Shown one piece after another: positions 1 through 5,524 of a stretch of 5,524 bases of DNA. The stretch lies in NCBI GenBank assembly GCA_038328705.1, contig JBBQMG010000206.1:1-5524 (forward strand), given 5' to 3'. The translations under genes were made by a program, and so were the position numbers. Positions within the stretch are counted from its first letter, which is position 1. The number at the start of each line of letters is the position of its first letter. This stretch comes from UBA668 sp038328705 (lineage in GTDB: Bacteria; Actinomycetota; Acidimicrobiia; Acidimicrobiales; Ilumatobacteraceae). The notes under the pieces were generated by a model that saw only the letters and a list, made by a program, of their open reading frames with translations, was not told the origin of the DNA and did not search any database.

Positions 1-319
1 CGAGGCGCTGAAGCGCCGCTGCCTGTTCCTTCACGTCGACTACCCCGACATGGACCGCGAGAAGGAGATCGTGCTCACCAAGGTTCCGGGCGTGTCGGAG
101 AACCTCGCCGACCAGATCGCTCGCATCGTGCGCAGCATCCGTCAGCTCGACCTGAAGAAGTCGCCGTCGGTCAGCGAGACCATCGATTGGGCGCGCACGC
201 TGGTGCTGCTGGGCATCGAGAACATCGAAGCGCAGCAGGCGAAGGACACGCTGCACATCCTGTTGAAGTACCAGACCGACATCGCGAAGGCAGCCAAAGA
301 GCTGTCGATCGACAAGTAG
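1..319 (+). CDS. MoxR-family AAA+ ATPase, C-terminal part (5' end outside window)
   Basis: This is the last 105 residues of an open frame that enters from the left edge (first full codon at base 2) and stops with TAG at 317-319. The visible start, EALKRRCLFLHVDYPD, matches the stretch after the AAA+ core in MoxR ATPases, where the paired arginines act as the arginine finger. It is followed by the small helical lid domain (about residues 20-105), including the sensor-2-like segment KKSPSVSETIDWARTL in the form seen in MoxR proteins paired with CoxE-type VWA partners. Walker A and B lie outside the window. MoxR ATPases are thought to remodel or activate client proteins or insert metal cofactors, using ATP hydrolysis in the cytoplasm. 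The next gene is a VWA protein 15 nt downstream, the usual partner, so the two are probably co-transcribed. The family call is firm; the client cannot be inferred. An ATG at 50 lies inside the conserved region and is not the start. Confidence 0.9.
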   Translation, partial: EALKRRCLFLHVDYPDMDREKEIVLTKVPGVSENLADQIARIVRSIRQLDLKKSPSVSETIDWARTLVLLGIENIEAQQAKDTLHILLKYQTDIAKAAKELSIDK

Positions 320-334
320 TCGGCGCGCTACCTC

Positions 335-1768
335 ATGCTTGATCTGCTGGCCGGCTTCGTCGTCGAGCTTCGAAACGCGGGGCTGCCTGTCAGCCTCACC
401 GAGAACCTCGACGCGATGGAGGCGTTGCAGCACATCCCCATCGAAGACCGCGACGCGTTCAAGTATGCGCTCGCTGCCACGATGGTGAAGAACAACGCCC
501 ACTGGCGTGCGTTCGAGACCGTCTTCGAGGTCTACTTCTCGATGCGCGGCCCGGAGTACAAGATTGCCGAAGGCGACACCGATCTCGACGAGATGTGGCG
601 CGAGATGCAAGAGCAGATGCGCCAGGGCGAAGGCAAGGGCAGCCAGGGCGGTATGGACAGCCTGACGCCCGAGGAAATCGCCCAGTTGCTGATGCAGGCG
701 CTGATGAATGGCGACCAGGCCATGATGCGGGCGTTGGCCAAGCAGTCCGTGCAACGCTTCGCTGGGATGGAGCCCGGGCGCCCGGTCGGTGGCACCTATT
801 ACCTGTACCGCACGCTGCGCAACCTCGACCTCGAGGGCATGCTCGAGAAGCTGATGGAGGCCAGCCGTGAGCAGGTCGGCGGCGAGCTGACACCCTTGGA
901 AGAGCGCCTCGAACACGACGAGTACAACGACCGCATCGAGCAGTTCAAGAAGGAGATCGAGGCGGAGATCCGTCGTCGTTTGGTGGCCGATCGCGGTGCC
1001 GAGGCCATGGCCAAGACGCTGCGCAAGCCACTGCCGGAAGACGTCGAGTTCATGCATGCCTCACGCGATGAGATGCAGAACCTGAAGAAAGCATTGCAGC
1101 CCCTCACTCGCAAGCTAGCAGCACGGCTGGCGCGCAAACGTCGCCACGGTCGCAAAGGTCCGCTCGATTTCCGCAGCACGGTTCGGCACTCTCTCAGCTA
1201 TGGCGGCGTGCCCGCCGAACCGCAGTTCAAGTACCCGCGCCCGGCAAAGCCCGAGCTGATGGTGGTCGCCGACATCTCCGGTTCGGTGGCGGCGTTCGCT
1301 CGCTTCACCCTGATGCTGGTGTACGCGATGCAGGGCCAGTTCTCCAAGGTGCGCTCGTTCGTCTTCATCGACGGCATCGACGAAGTAACCGAGTACTTCA
1401 AGGGCGAGGAAGACATCGCCAACGCCATTCATCGCGTCAACACCGAAGCCGACGTGGTGTGGGTGGACGGGCACAGCGACTACGGCCACGCGTTCGAGGT
1501 GTTCTGGGAGCGTTACGGCAAGGACATCAACTCCAAGACCACCGTCCTGCTGCTGGGTGATGCCCGCAACAACTACCACGCCAGCCAAGCATGGGTGGTC
1601 AAGGAGATTCGCCAGAAGGCACGCAAGGTGTTCTGGCTGAACCCTGAGCCGCGCAGTTATTGGAACACCGGCGATTCCATCGTGGGCGACTACGGCACCC
1701 ACACAGACGGTGTCTACGAGTGCCGTAACCTGCGTCAATTGGAAGCCTTCGTCGAGAAGCTGGTCTGA
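335..1768 (+). CDS. CoxE-type VWA-domain protein, partner of MoxR ATPase
   Basis: This 477-residue protein has the layout of the VWA CoxE-like family. The N-terminal helical region (LLAGFVVELRNAGLPVSLTE, residues about 4-23) is followed by a Gln/Gly/Met-rich linker (about 90-110), a charged helical segment (about 190-225) and a basic stretch leading into LDFRSTVRHSLSYGG (about 275-290). The C-terminal VWA domain carries the metal-ion-dependent adhesion site: DISGS (D313, S315, S317), HSDYGHAF (S381, D382; a serine where threonine is commoner) and LLLGDARNN (D409). The ending WLNPEPRSYW (from about 433) is also typical of the family. There is no signal peptide or membrane segment, so it is probably cytoplasmic. 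CoxE-like proteins work with MoxR ATPases; in carbon monoxide dehydrogenase systems the pair matures the active-site metal cluster, but no cox structural gene is visible here, so the target is unknown. The frame is the same as that of the preceding gene, separated by TAG and 15 nt. No clear Shine-Dalgarno precedes the ATG. Confidence 0.9.
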   Translation: MLDLLAGFVVELRNAGLPVSLTENLDAMEALQHIPIEDRDAFKYALAATMVKNNAHWRAFETVFEVYFSMRGPEYKIAEGDTDLDEMWREMQEQMRQGEGKGSQGGMDSLTPEEIAQLLMQALMNGDQAMMRALAKQSVQRFAGMEPGRPVGGTYYLYRTLRNLDLEGMLEKLMEASREQVGGELTPLEERLEHDEYNDRIEQFKKEIEAEIRRRLVADRGAEAMAKTLRKPLPEDVEFMHASRDEMQNLKKALQPLTRKLAARLARKRRHGRKGPLDFRSTVRHSLSYGGVPAEPQFKYPRPAKPELMVVADISGSVAAFARFTLMLVYAMQGQFSKVRSFVFIDGIDEVTEYFKGEEDIANAIHRVNTEADVVWVDGHSDYGHAFEVFWERYGKDINSKTTVLLLGDARNNYHASQAWVVKEIRQKARKVFWLNPEPRSYWNTGDSIVGDYGTHTDGVYECRNLRQLEAFVEKLV

Positions 1769-1810
1769 CACTCACTGGCACGGTGGGCGAGCGGGCTACT
1801 GTCTGCACTC

Positions 1811-2236
1811 ATGGCTAGCCGTGGCGTCTACATCGAACATTTGCGCAGAGTGACCCTGTTCGCAGGGCTGTCGAAGAAGGAGCTGGAACGCGTCGCTGCC
1901 GCCGGTTCGGAGATCGATGTCGCCGCTGGCAAGGTGATCATGGAACAGGGCCACAGCGGTGCCGATGCGTTCGTGGTCTTGAAGGGCACGTTCGTCGTGC
2001 GTCGCAATGGTCGCAAGCTGGCAGAGCTGACGGCTGGCGACATCTTTGGCGAGCTGGCGCTGTTGTCCGACGGGCCGCGTTCGGCAACGGTGGAGTGCAC
2101 CAGCGACGGCAGTGTGCTGGCAATCAGTCACGGGCAATTCCGCGCCGTGCTCGACGACATTCCCGCATTGACACACAAACTGCTGGCCGCCATGGCCGGG
2201 CGCATTCGCAACCTCGACCGGACGGTGCTGGGCTAG
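1811..2236 (+). CDS. Stand-alone cyclic nucleotide-binding domain protein
   Basis: This 141-residue protein consists almost entirely of one CRP/PKA-type cyclic-nucleotide-binding beta-barrel. Residues 10-30 (HLRRVTLFAGLSKKELERVA) form the N-terminal helical lead-in, 33-75 the first strands, and 79-94 (FGELALLSDGPRSATV) the phosphate-binding cassette. That cassette keeps the key Glu (E81) and Arg (R90) and has Ser after the Arg, as in E. coli CRP. Residues 115-138 form the closing helix. A CRP-like DNA-binding helix-turn-helix would need about 70 more residues and is absent, so this is a ligand sensor and not a transcription factor by itself. Binding of cAMP is plausible but unproven. ATG 1811 is the only start between the upstream stop and the conserved region; no Shine-Dalgarno is obvious. 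It lies 42 nt after the VWA gene on the same strand and may belong to the same operon. Its TAG stop lies inside the left end of a MITE-like inverted-repeat element. Confidence 0.88.
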   Translation: MASRGVYIEHLRRVTLFAGLSKKELERVAAAGSEIDVAAGKVIMEQGHSGADAFVVLKGTFVVRRNGRKLAELTAGDIFGELALLSDGPRSATVECTSDGSVLAISHGQFRAVLDDIPALTHKLLAAMAGRIRNLDRTVLG

Positions 2237-2248
2237 TGCTCTGACCAC
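2232..2248 (+). repeat. Left terminal inverted repeat (17 bp)
   Basis: GCTAGTGCTCTGACCAC is the exact reverse complement of bases 2460-2476. The match stops outward at 2231/2477 and inward at 2249/2459. The outer GCTAG part belongs to the palindromic insertion target, so the element's own terminal repeat is the inner 12-13 bp. It includes the TAG stop of the cyclic-nucleotide-binding gene (2234-2236). Confidence 0.85.
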
Positions 2249-2321
2249 ATGGGTTGGTAGGTCGCGTCCTGCCGACTGCTGCTGCGGCCTTTCTGGGCGT
2301 GCTGCGTCCCGGACTGCGGAA

Positions 2322-2330
2322 CTGACCACA
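2322..2330 (+). repeat. Internal copy of the terminal repeat core
   Basis: CTGACCACA repeats bases 2241-2249 at the inner edge of the left terminal repeat, in the same orientation, 81 bp further in. Subterminal copies of end sequences occur in some transposons as transposase binding sites. At 9 bp, chance is also possible. Confidence 0.35.
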
Positions 2331-2450
2331 CCCAGAACGAGCTATGGGACCATCGCTGCCCAGAAATTCCTTGCGCACACAAATGGGTGCATTCCGTCTC
2401 GGGTGGCGGACTTGGTGTCAAACGGTCCAGAAATGGCGCCCCACAACGCG

Positions 2451-2460
2451 CGAACGTTCG
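2451..2460. repeat. 10-bp perfect palindrome beside right terminal repeat
   Basis: CGAACGTTCG is fully self-complementary and abuts the right terminal repeat, sharing base 2460. No equivalent lies next to the left repeat. It could be a protein-binding site or just part of the element's interior. There is no T-run after it on either strand, so it is not an obvious terminator. Confidence 0.35.
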
Positions 2461-2476
2461 TGGTCAGAGCACTAGC
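2460..2476 (-). repeat. Right terminal inverted repeat (17 bp)
   Basis: GTGGTCAGAGCACTAGC pairs base for base with 2232-2248. Bases 2472-2474 (CTA) are the guaB TAG stop on the minus strand, so the last guaB codons run into this repeat from the right. Confidence 0.85.
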
Positions 2477-3971
2477 TGCGCTGGTAGTTGGGGGCTTCTT
2501 TGGTGATGGTCACATCATGCGGGTGGCTCTCGTTGCGGCCGGCGGTGGTCACTCTCATGAAGCGAGCGCTACTGCGCAAGGCGTCGAGCGTGCCTGCGCC
2601 CGCATAGCCCATACCGCTGCGCAGGCCACCTGCCAGCTGATATACAACGTCGCCCAGTGTGCCGGCGTACGGCACTCGGCCCTCGATGCCCTCCGGGACC
2701 AGCTTGCGTGATTGGCCGGCGACCTGACTCTTGTCGGTCTGGCCGCTGGCGTAGCGGTCGGCACCCAAGCCCTGCATTGCACCCATCGAGCCCATGCCTC
2801 GGTAGCTCTTGTAGCGACGTCCCTCGAACAGCTCCAGCTCGCCTGGAGCCTCGTCGGTGCCAGCAAGGATGGAACCAAGCATGACGCAATCGGCCCCTGC
2901 TGCGATGGCCTTCACGATGTCGCCGGAATAGGTGATGCCGCCGTCGGCGATCACCGGGACGCCATGGCGGCGGGCGTACTGGGTGGTGAAGTAGATGGCC
3001 GAAAGTTGGGGCATGCCTGCGCCGCTGACCACGCGAGTGGTGCAGATCGAGCCAGCGCCAACGCCGACCTTGACCGCATCGGCGCCCGCGTTGGAGAGCG
3101 CTTCCACACCCTCCTCGGTGACAACGTTGCCGGCAACCACAGGCAGGTCCGGCCAGTTCGACTTGATTCGCTCGATGGCCTTGATCACGCCGGCTGAGTG
3201 GCCATGGGCAGTGTCGAGTGCGACGGCGTCCACATACTGTGCGACGAGCGCGGCGACCCGCTCCTCGAGGTCGTCGCCGACGCCGACGGCGGCTGCGCAA
3301 CGCAGCCGACCCGACCGATCACTGGTCGCGTTCGGGAACTCTTGGTTCTTCAGGATGTCCTTCACCGTGATCAGCCCGACCAGCTTCCTGTCGGCGTCGA
3401 CCAATGGCAGCTTCTCGATGCGGTGGCGCTGCAGGATGCTGCGGGCCTCGTCGAGCGTGGTGCCCACCTTGGCGGTCACCAGACCTTCGCTGGTCATGAA
3501 ATCGGTGACCGAGCGGCGGTAGTCAGCCGGCTCGCAGAAGCGCGTGTCACGGTTGGTGAGAATGCCCACCAGCCGGCCCTGCGGGTCGGTGATCGGCACG
3601 CCGCTGATCTTGAACTGATGCATCAGCGCTTCGGCGTCCGCGAGCGTGGCGCTGGGGGGCAGTGTGAACGGGTCGCTGATCATGCCACTCTGACTGCGCT
3701 TGACCTTCTGAACCTCGGCGGCCTGATCGGCGATGGTCATGTTGCGATGGATCACACCGATACCACCTTCGCGCGCCAGGGCTATGGCCATCCGGCCTTC
3801 GGTGACCTTGTCCATCGCAGCGCTGACGATCGGCACGGCCAGGGTGATGTCGGCGGCAAACAGGGCGGAAGTGTCGACCGAGTCGGGCAACACATCGCTG
3901 TACCCGGGCACGATCACCACGTCGTCGAAGGTGAGGGCTTGGAAACGGTCGAACAGATCGTCGTTGATCAT
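2472..3971 (-). CDS. guaB: Inosine-5'-monophosphate dehydrogenase
   Basis: This enzyme oxidises IMP to XMP with NAD+, the committed step to guanine nucleotides, as a cytoplasmic TIM-barrel oligomer. From the start chosen here the protein is 499 residues, normal for the family. Barrel part one (LTFDDVVIVPGYSDV near 13-27, then VPIVSAAMDKVTEGRMA from 46) is followed by two CBS domains (about 97-145 and 159-208). The rest of the barrel has LDTAHGHS (D253), the catalytic loop GSICTTR with C310, ADGGI (D343) and the substrate loop GMGSMGAM. The mobile flap ends in EGRVPY (R432, Y435, the Arg-Tyr pair that activates water). All key residues are present. The ATG at 3971-3969 is chosen because it forms an ATGA overlap with the purN stop and has a good ribosome site 7 nt upstream; an in-frame ATG at 4004 would add 11 unconserved residues. 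The TAG stop lies in the right repeat of the MITE-like element. Confidence 0.97.
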   Translation of the reverse strand: MINDDLFDRFQALTFDDVVIVPGYSDVLPDSVDTSALFAADITLAVPIVSAAMDKVTEGRMAIALAREGGIGVIHRNMTIADQAAEVQKVKRSQSGMISDPFTLPPSATLADAEALMHQFKISGVPITDPQGRLVGILTNRDTRFCEPADYRRSVTDFMTSEGLVTAKVGTTLDEARSILQRHRIEKLPLVDADRKLVGLITVKDILKNQEFPNATSDRSGRLRCAAAVGVGDDLEERVAALVAQYVDAVALDTAHGHSAGVIKAIERIKSNWPDLPVVAGNVVTEEGVEALSNAGADAVKVGVGAGSICTTRVVSGAGMPQLSAIYFTTQYARRHGVPVIADGGITYSGDIVKAIAAGADCVMLGSILAGTDEAPGELELFEGRRYKSYRGMGSMGAMQGLGADRYASGQTDKSQVAGQSRKLVPEGIEGRVPYAGTLGDVVYQLAGGLRSGMGYAGAGTLDALRSSARFMRVTTAGRNESHPHDVTITKEAPNYQRS

Positions 3972-4573
3972 GTTTTCACTCCAGTGGTAAGGGTCGAGTT
4001 GCACAGGGTGCGTAGCGTGTCGACGAGCAGCTGATGCTCGACCGTGTGCACGCGTTCTTCCAGTTCCTCGAGCGTGTCGTCTGCAAGGATCGGCACTTCG
4101 GCGGTGGCCAACACTGGGCCGACGTCGACACCCTCATCGGGTACCAGGTGCACCATTACGCCAGTGCTGGTGCGAGTACCCGCCTTGGCTTCGTCATGGG
4201 CTCGTTCGATGGCATGCAGGCCGGGAAGCTCGCCCGGCAGCGCAGGGTGCAGGTTCACCACCATGCCCGGAAACCAGCCGAGGAAGTTCAGTGTCAGCAC
4301 TCGCATCCAGCCCGCAAGCACCACCCAGTCGGGGTCGAAGCCGGTGACGATGTCGGCGAGTCGAGCGTCGTAGTCGGCGCGTGACTCGTCGGTTCGGCGG
4401 CCGACGTGCACCGCTGGTAGGCCGGCAGCATCAGCTCGCACAAGGGCCTTCGCGTTGCCGTGATCGCTGACCACGGCCATCACCTCTGCGGGCAGCGCCC
4501 CGCTCGCGCAGGCATCGATGATGGCCTGCGCATTCGAACCGTTGCCGCTGGCGAGGACGACGAGACGCTTCAT
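3968..4573 (-). CDS. purN: Phosphoribosylglycinamide formyltransferase (GART)
   Basis: The enzyme transfers a formyl group from 10-formyltetrahydrofolate to glycinamide ribonucleotide, giving FGAR in IMP synthesis. The 201 residues match the usual length. The N-terminal LVVLASGNGSNAQAIIDA (4-21) is the substrate phosphate-binding loop. LAGWMRVL (86-93) leads to the folate site, and the catalytic triad is intact: N107 and H109 in VNLHP, and D150 in DEGVDVGP (N106, H108, D144 in E. coli). After H109 the usual HPSLLP reads HPALPG. There are about five extra residues between GLH (118-120) and VHLV (from 141) compared with E. coli. ATG 4573-4571 overlaps the purM stop as ATGA, with only a weak GGTG upstream, suggesting coupled translation. 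Its own TGA (3970-3968) overlaps the guaB ATG in the same way. It is neither the folate-independent PurT type nor methionyl-tRNA formyltransferase, which is longer. Confidence 0.96.
   Translation of the reverse strand: MKRLVVLASGNGSNAQAIIDACASGALPAEVMAVVSDHGNAKALVRADAAGLPAVHVGRRTDESRADYDARLADIVTGFDPDWVVLAGWMRVLTLNFLGWFPGMVVNLHPALPGELPGLHAIERAHDEAKAGTRTSTGVMVHLVPDEGVDVGPVLATAEVPILADDTLEELEERVHTVEHQLLVDTLRTLCNSTLTTGVKT
3979..3982 (-). promoter_or_regulatory. Ribosome binding site deciding the guaB start
   Basis: GGAG on the minus strand (within TGGAGTG) lies 7 nt before the ATG at 3971, inside the last codons of purN. It supports the shorter guaB start over the in-frame ATG at 4004. Confidence 0.7.
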
Positions 4574-5524
4574 GACAGCACCACAGCGCGGCCGGCATCG
4601 TCAGCGGCGACCAACTGACCGATCACCCACGTCGGCTCGTCGATCAATGCCTGGACATGTGCAACCTCGTCCGGCGAGCACACCAACACCATGCCGACGC
4701 CCATGTTGAGGGTGCGATACAGCTCGTGAGTATCCATGCCGACCGCAACCTCGCGGACCAGGCGGAAGAGTGGTGGAACGGGCCACGAACCTAGTTGGAC
4801 GTGGGCATCGAGACCGTCTGGCAGCACGCGCGGCAGGTTCTCGGGAAGCCCGCCGCCGGTGATGTGCGCCATGGCCTTCACGCGGCCACTGTCGACCGCG
4901 GCCTCGAGTACCGGCAGGTAGTTGCGGTGTGACTTCAGCAGCGCCTCGCCGAGCGTGCAGTCGAAGCCAGGTGGAACGCTGTCCATCGGCAGCCAATCGA
5001 AGAGCTTGCGCAGCAGCGAGTAGCCGTTGGTGTGCGGCCCATTCGATGCCACTCCCAGGAGCACGTCGCCTGCCAGCAACGGCCCATTGGGCAGCAGCTT
5101 GGCGCGATCCACGACCCCCACCAATGTGCCCGCAATGTCGAACGCGCCGGGGGTGTAGACACCCGGCATCTCGGCGGTCTCGCCACCGAGCAATGCACAG
5201 CCACTGACCTCGCAGGCCTCGGCCATGCCGGTGACGACCTGCGCCACGTGGTCGGCGTTGAGCTTGCTGCTGGCGATGTAGTCGAGGAAGAACAACGGCT
5301 TCGCACCCTGCACGAGCACGTCGCCGATGCAGTGGTTGACGATGTCCGCCCCGACGCCGTAGTACTTGCCGAGCCGCGCTGCAAGCTCGACCTTGGTGCC
5401 GACGCCGTCGGTGCTGGCCACCAACAGCGGCTCGTCCATTTCCTTCAGCACCGCGGCACTGAAGACACCTCCGAAACTGCCGACACCTTTCAGCACGGCG
5501 GCTCCATGAGTGCGCTCGACGGCC
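4570..5524 (-). CDS. purM: Phosphoribosylformylglycinamidine cyclo-ligase (AIR synthetase), 5' end outside window
   Basis: The enzyme closes the imidazole ring of FGAM with ATP to give AIR, the purine step after FGAM synthetase. The frame is open to the right edge and shows 317 residues of about 345; the missing N-terminus would hold the DIDAG-type ATP-binding motif. A GTG at 5496 lies inside the conserved region (AVERTHGAAVLKGVGSFGG reads straight through it) and is not the start. Conserved segments in visible numbering are STDGVGTK (37-44), GDVLVQGAKPLFFLDY (67-82), GGETAEMPGVY (113-123), SNGPHTNGYSL (160-170), ITGGGLPENLPRVLP (221-235) and RTLNMGVGMV (270-279). Where E. coli has VNDLVVQGA this protein has IGDVLVQGA, Gly replacing Asn; the following Asp is kept. 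The TGA (4572-4570) overlaps the purN ATG. It is the first visible gene of the purM-purN-guaB cluster; the promoter must lie to the right of the window. Confidence 0.96.
   Translation of the reverse strand, partial: AVERTHGAAVLKGVGSFGGVFSAAVLKEMDEPLLVASTDGVGTKVELAARLGKYYGVGADIVNHCIGDVLVQGAKPLFFLDYIASSKLNADHVAQVVTGMAEACEVSGCALLGGETAEMPGVYTPGAFDIAGTLVGVVDRAKLLPNGPLLAGDVLLGVASNGPHTNGYSLLRKLFDWLPMDSVPPGFDCTLGEALLKSHRNYLPVLEAAVDSGRVKAMAHITGGGLPENLPRVLPDGLDAHVQLGSWPVPPLFRLVREVAVGMDTHELYRTLNMGVGMVLVCSPDEVAHVQALIDEPTWVIGQLVAADDAGRAVVLS

Larger units (their letters stand above)
2233..2475. mobile_element. MITE-like inverted-repeat element inserted at CTAG
   Basis: A non-coding segment of about 240 bp is bounded by a perfect inverted repeat and flanked by CTAG at both ends (2233-2236 and 2472-2475). 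Between the CTAGs the ends read TGCTCTGACCAC and GTGGTCAGAGCA. This fits a small non-autonomous transposon with either a 4-bp CTAG duplication (as for IS5-group elements) or a TA duplication within CTAG (as for IS630/Tc1-mariner elements, which prefer CTAG). No open frame inside resembles a transposase. The interior is not self-complementary over its length, so it is not one long hairpin. It sits exactly between two convergent genes and contains both stop codons in its edges. Alternatives are a decayed insertion-sequence remnant or a lineage-specific intergenic repeat. Family assignment needs other copies; the inverted repeat and CTAG flanks are directly visible. Confidence 0.62.

Noticed and set aside
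1115..1771. 218-residue open frame on the minus strand
   Set aside because: It lies wholly over the VWA gene, has no recognisable domain, and is explained by GC-rich codon bias of the real + strand gene.
1769..1810. Promoter for the cyclic-nucleotide-binding gene (TACTGT at 1797-1802 as a -10 element)
   Set aside because: No matching -35 at proper spacing, and the hexamer is only 8 nt before the ATG; too weak to call.
1814..1819. GCTAGC at the CNB gene start (also at 1113-1118), same hexamer as the inferred insertion target
   Set aside because: A six-base palindrome recurring in GC-rich sequence is not significant alone, and no inverted repeat flanks these copies.
2237..2471. Bidirectional intrinsic terminator between the convergent genes
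   Set aside because: The 17-bp repeat arms are 211 nt apart, too far for a terminator hairpin, and no local GC hairpin with a T-run was found on either strand.
2403..2711. 102-residue + strand frame starting in the intergenic element and running into guaB antisense
   Set aside because: Two thirds of it is antisense to guaB, no transposase-like motif is visible, and it crosses the right terminal repeat.
2569..3300. 243-residue Arg-rich open frame on the minus strand
   Set aside because: Shifted frame of guaB with extreme arginine content and no domain.
3969..4004. Longer guaB start at 4004 (11 more residues)
   Set aside because: It would overlap purN by 37 nt, the added residues are unlike IMPDH N-termini, and the ATG at 3971 has both a GGAG site and the ATGA overlap.
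3198..4034. 278-residue open frame on the + strand
   Set aside because: It is antisense to guaB, whose motifs are unmistakable. The His/Asp/Val-rich composition is what the reverse of a GC-rich gene gives.

Overview
The window looks like chromosomal DNA from a GC-rich bacterium, most likely an actinobacterium. The wording of the VWA protein (N-terminus around LVxELRNAGLPVSLTENLDAMEAL) and of PurM (SNGPHTNGYSL) resembles actinobacterial homologues. A placement nearer Acidimicrobiia is only an impression. Coding density is high, and nothing suggests phage, plasmid or CRISPR.

Left half, + strand (1-2236): the C-terminal end of a MoxR-type AAA+ ATPase runs off the left edge. After a 15-nt gap comes a complete CoxE-type VWA-domain protein, and after a 42-nt gap a small stand-alone cyclic-nucleotide-binding (CNB) domain protein. 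MoxR and VWA proteins commonly act as a pair (ATPase plus metal-ion-dependent adaptor) in maturation or assembly of other proteins. The CNB protein could be a ligand-sensing partner, but this rests on position only.

Right half, - strand (2472-5524): a tightly packed purine cluster reads purM (5' end outside the window) > purN > guaB. Both junctions are ATGA overlaps, where the next gene's ATG overlaps the previous gene's TGA, so translational coupling is likely. PurM and PurN act early in IMP synthesis, and GuaB (IMP dehydrogenase) commits IMP to guanine nucleotides.

Middle (2232-2476): the two gene groups converge on a 235-bp non-coding segment bounded by a perfect 17-bp inverted repeat, with CTAG at each end. 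This fits a small non-autonomous transposable element (MITE-like) that inserted in the CTAG shared by the overlapping stop codons of the CNB gene and guaB. Each gene kept its TAG because the target site was duplicated. Removing the element in thought leaves GGGCTAGCTGCG, in which the two genes overlap tail to tail by 4 nt. This is the most unusual thing in the window. The rest is ordinary metabolic and housekeeping gene content.
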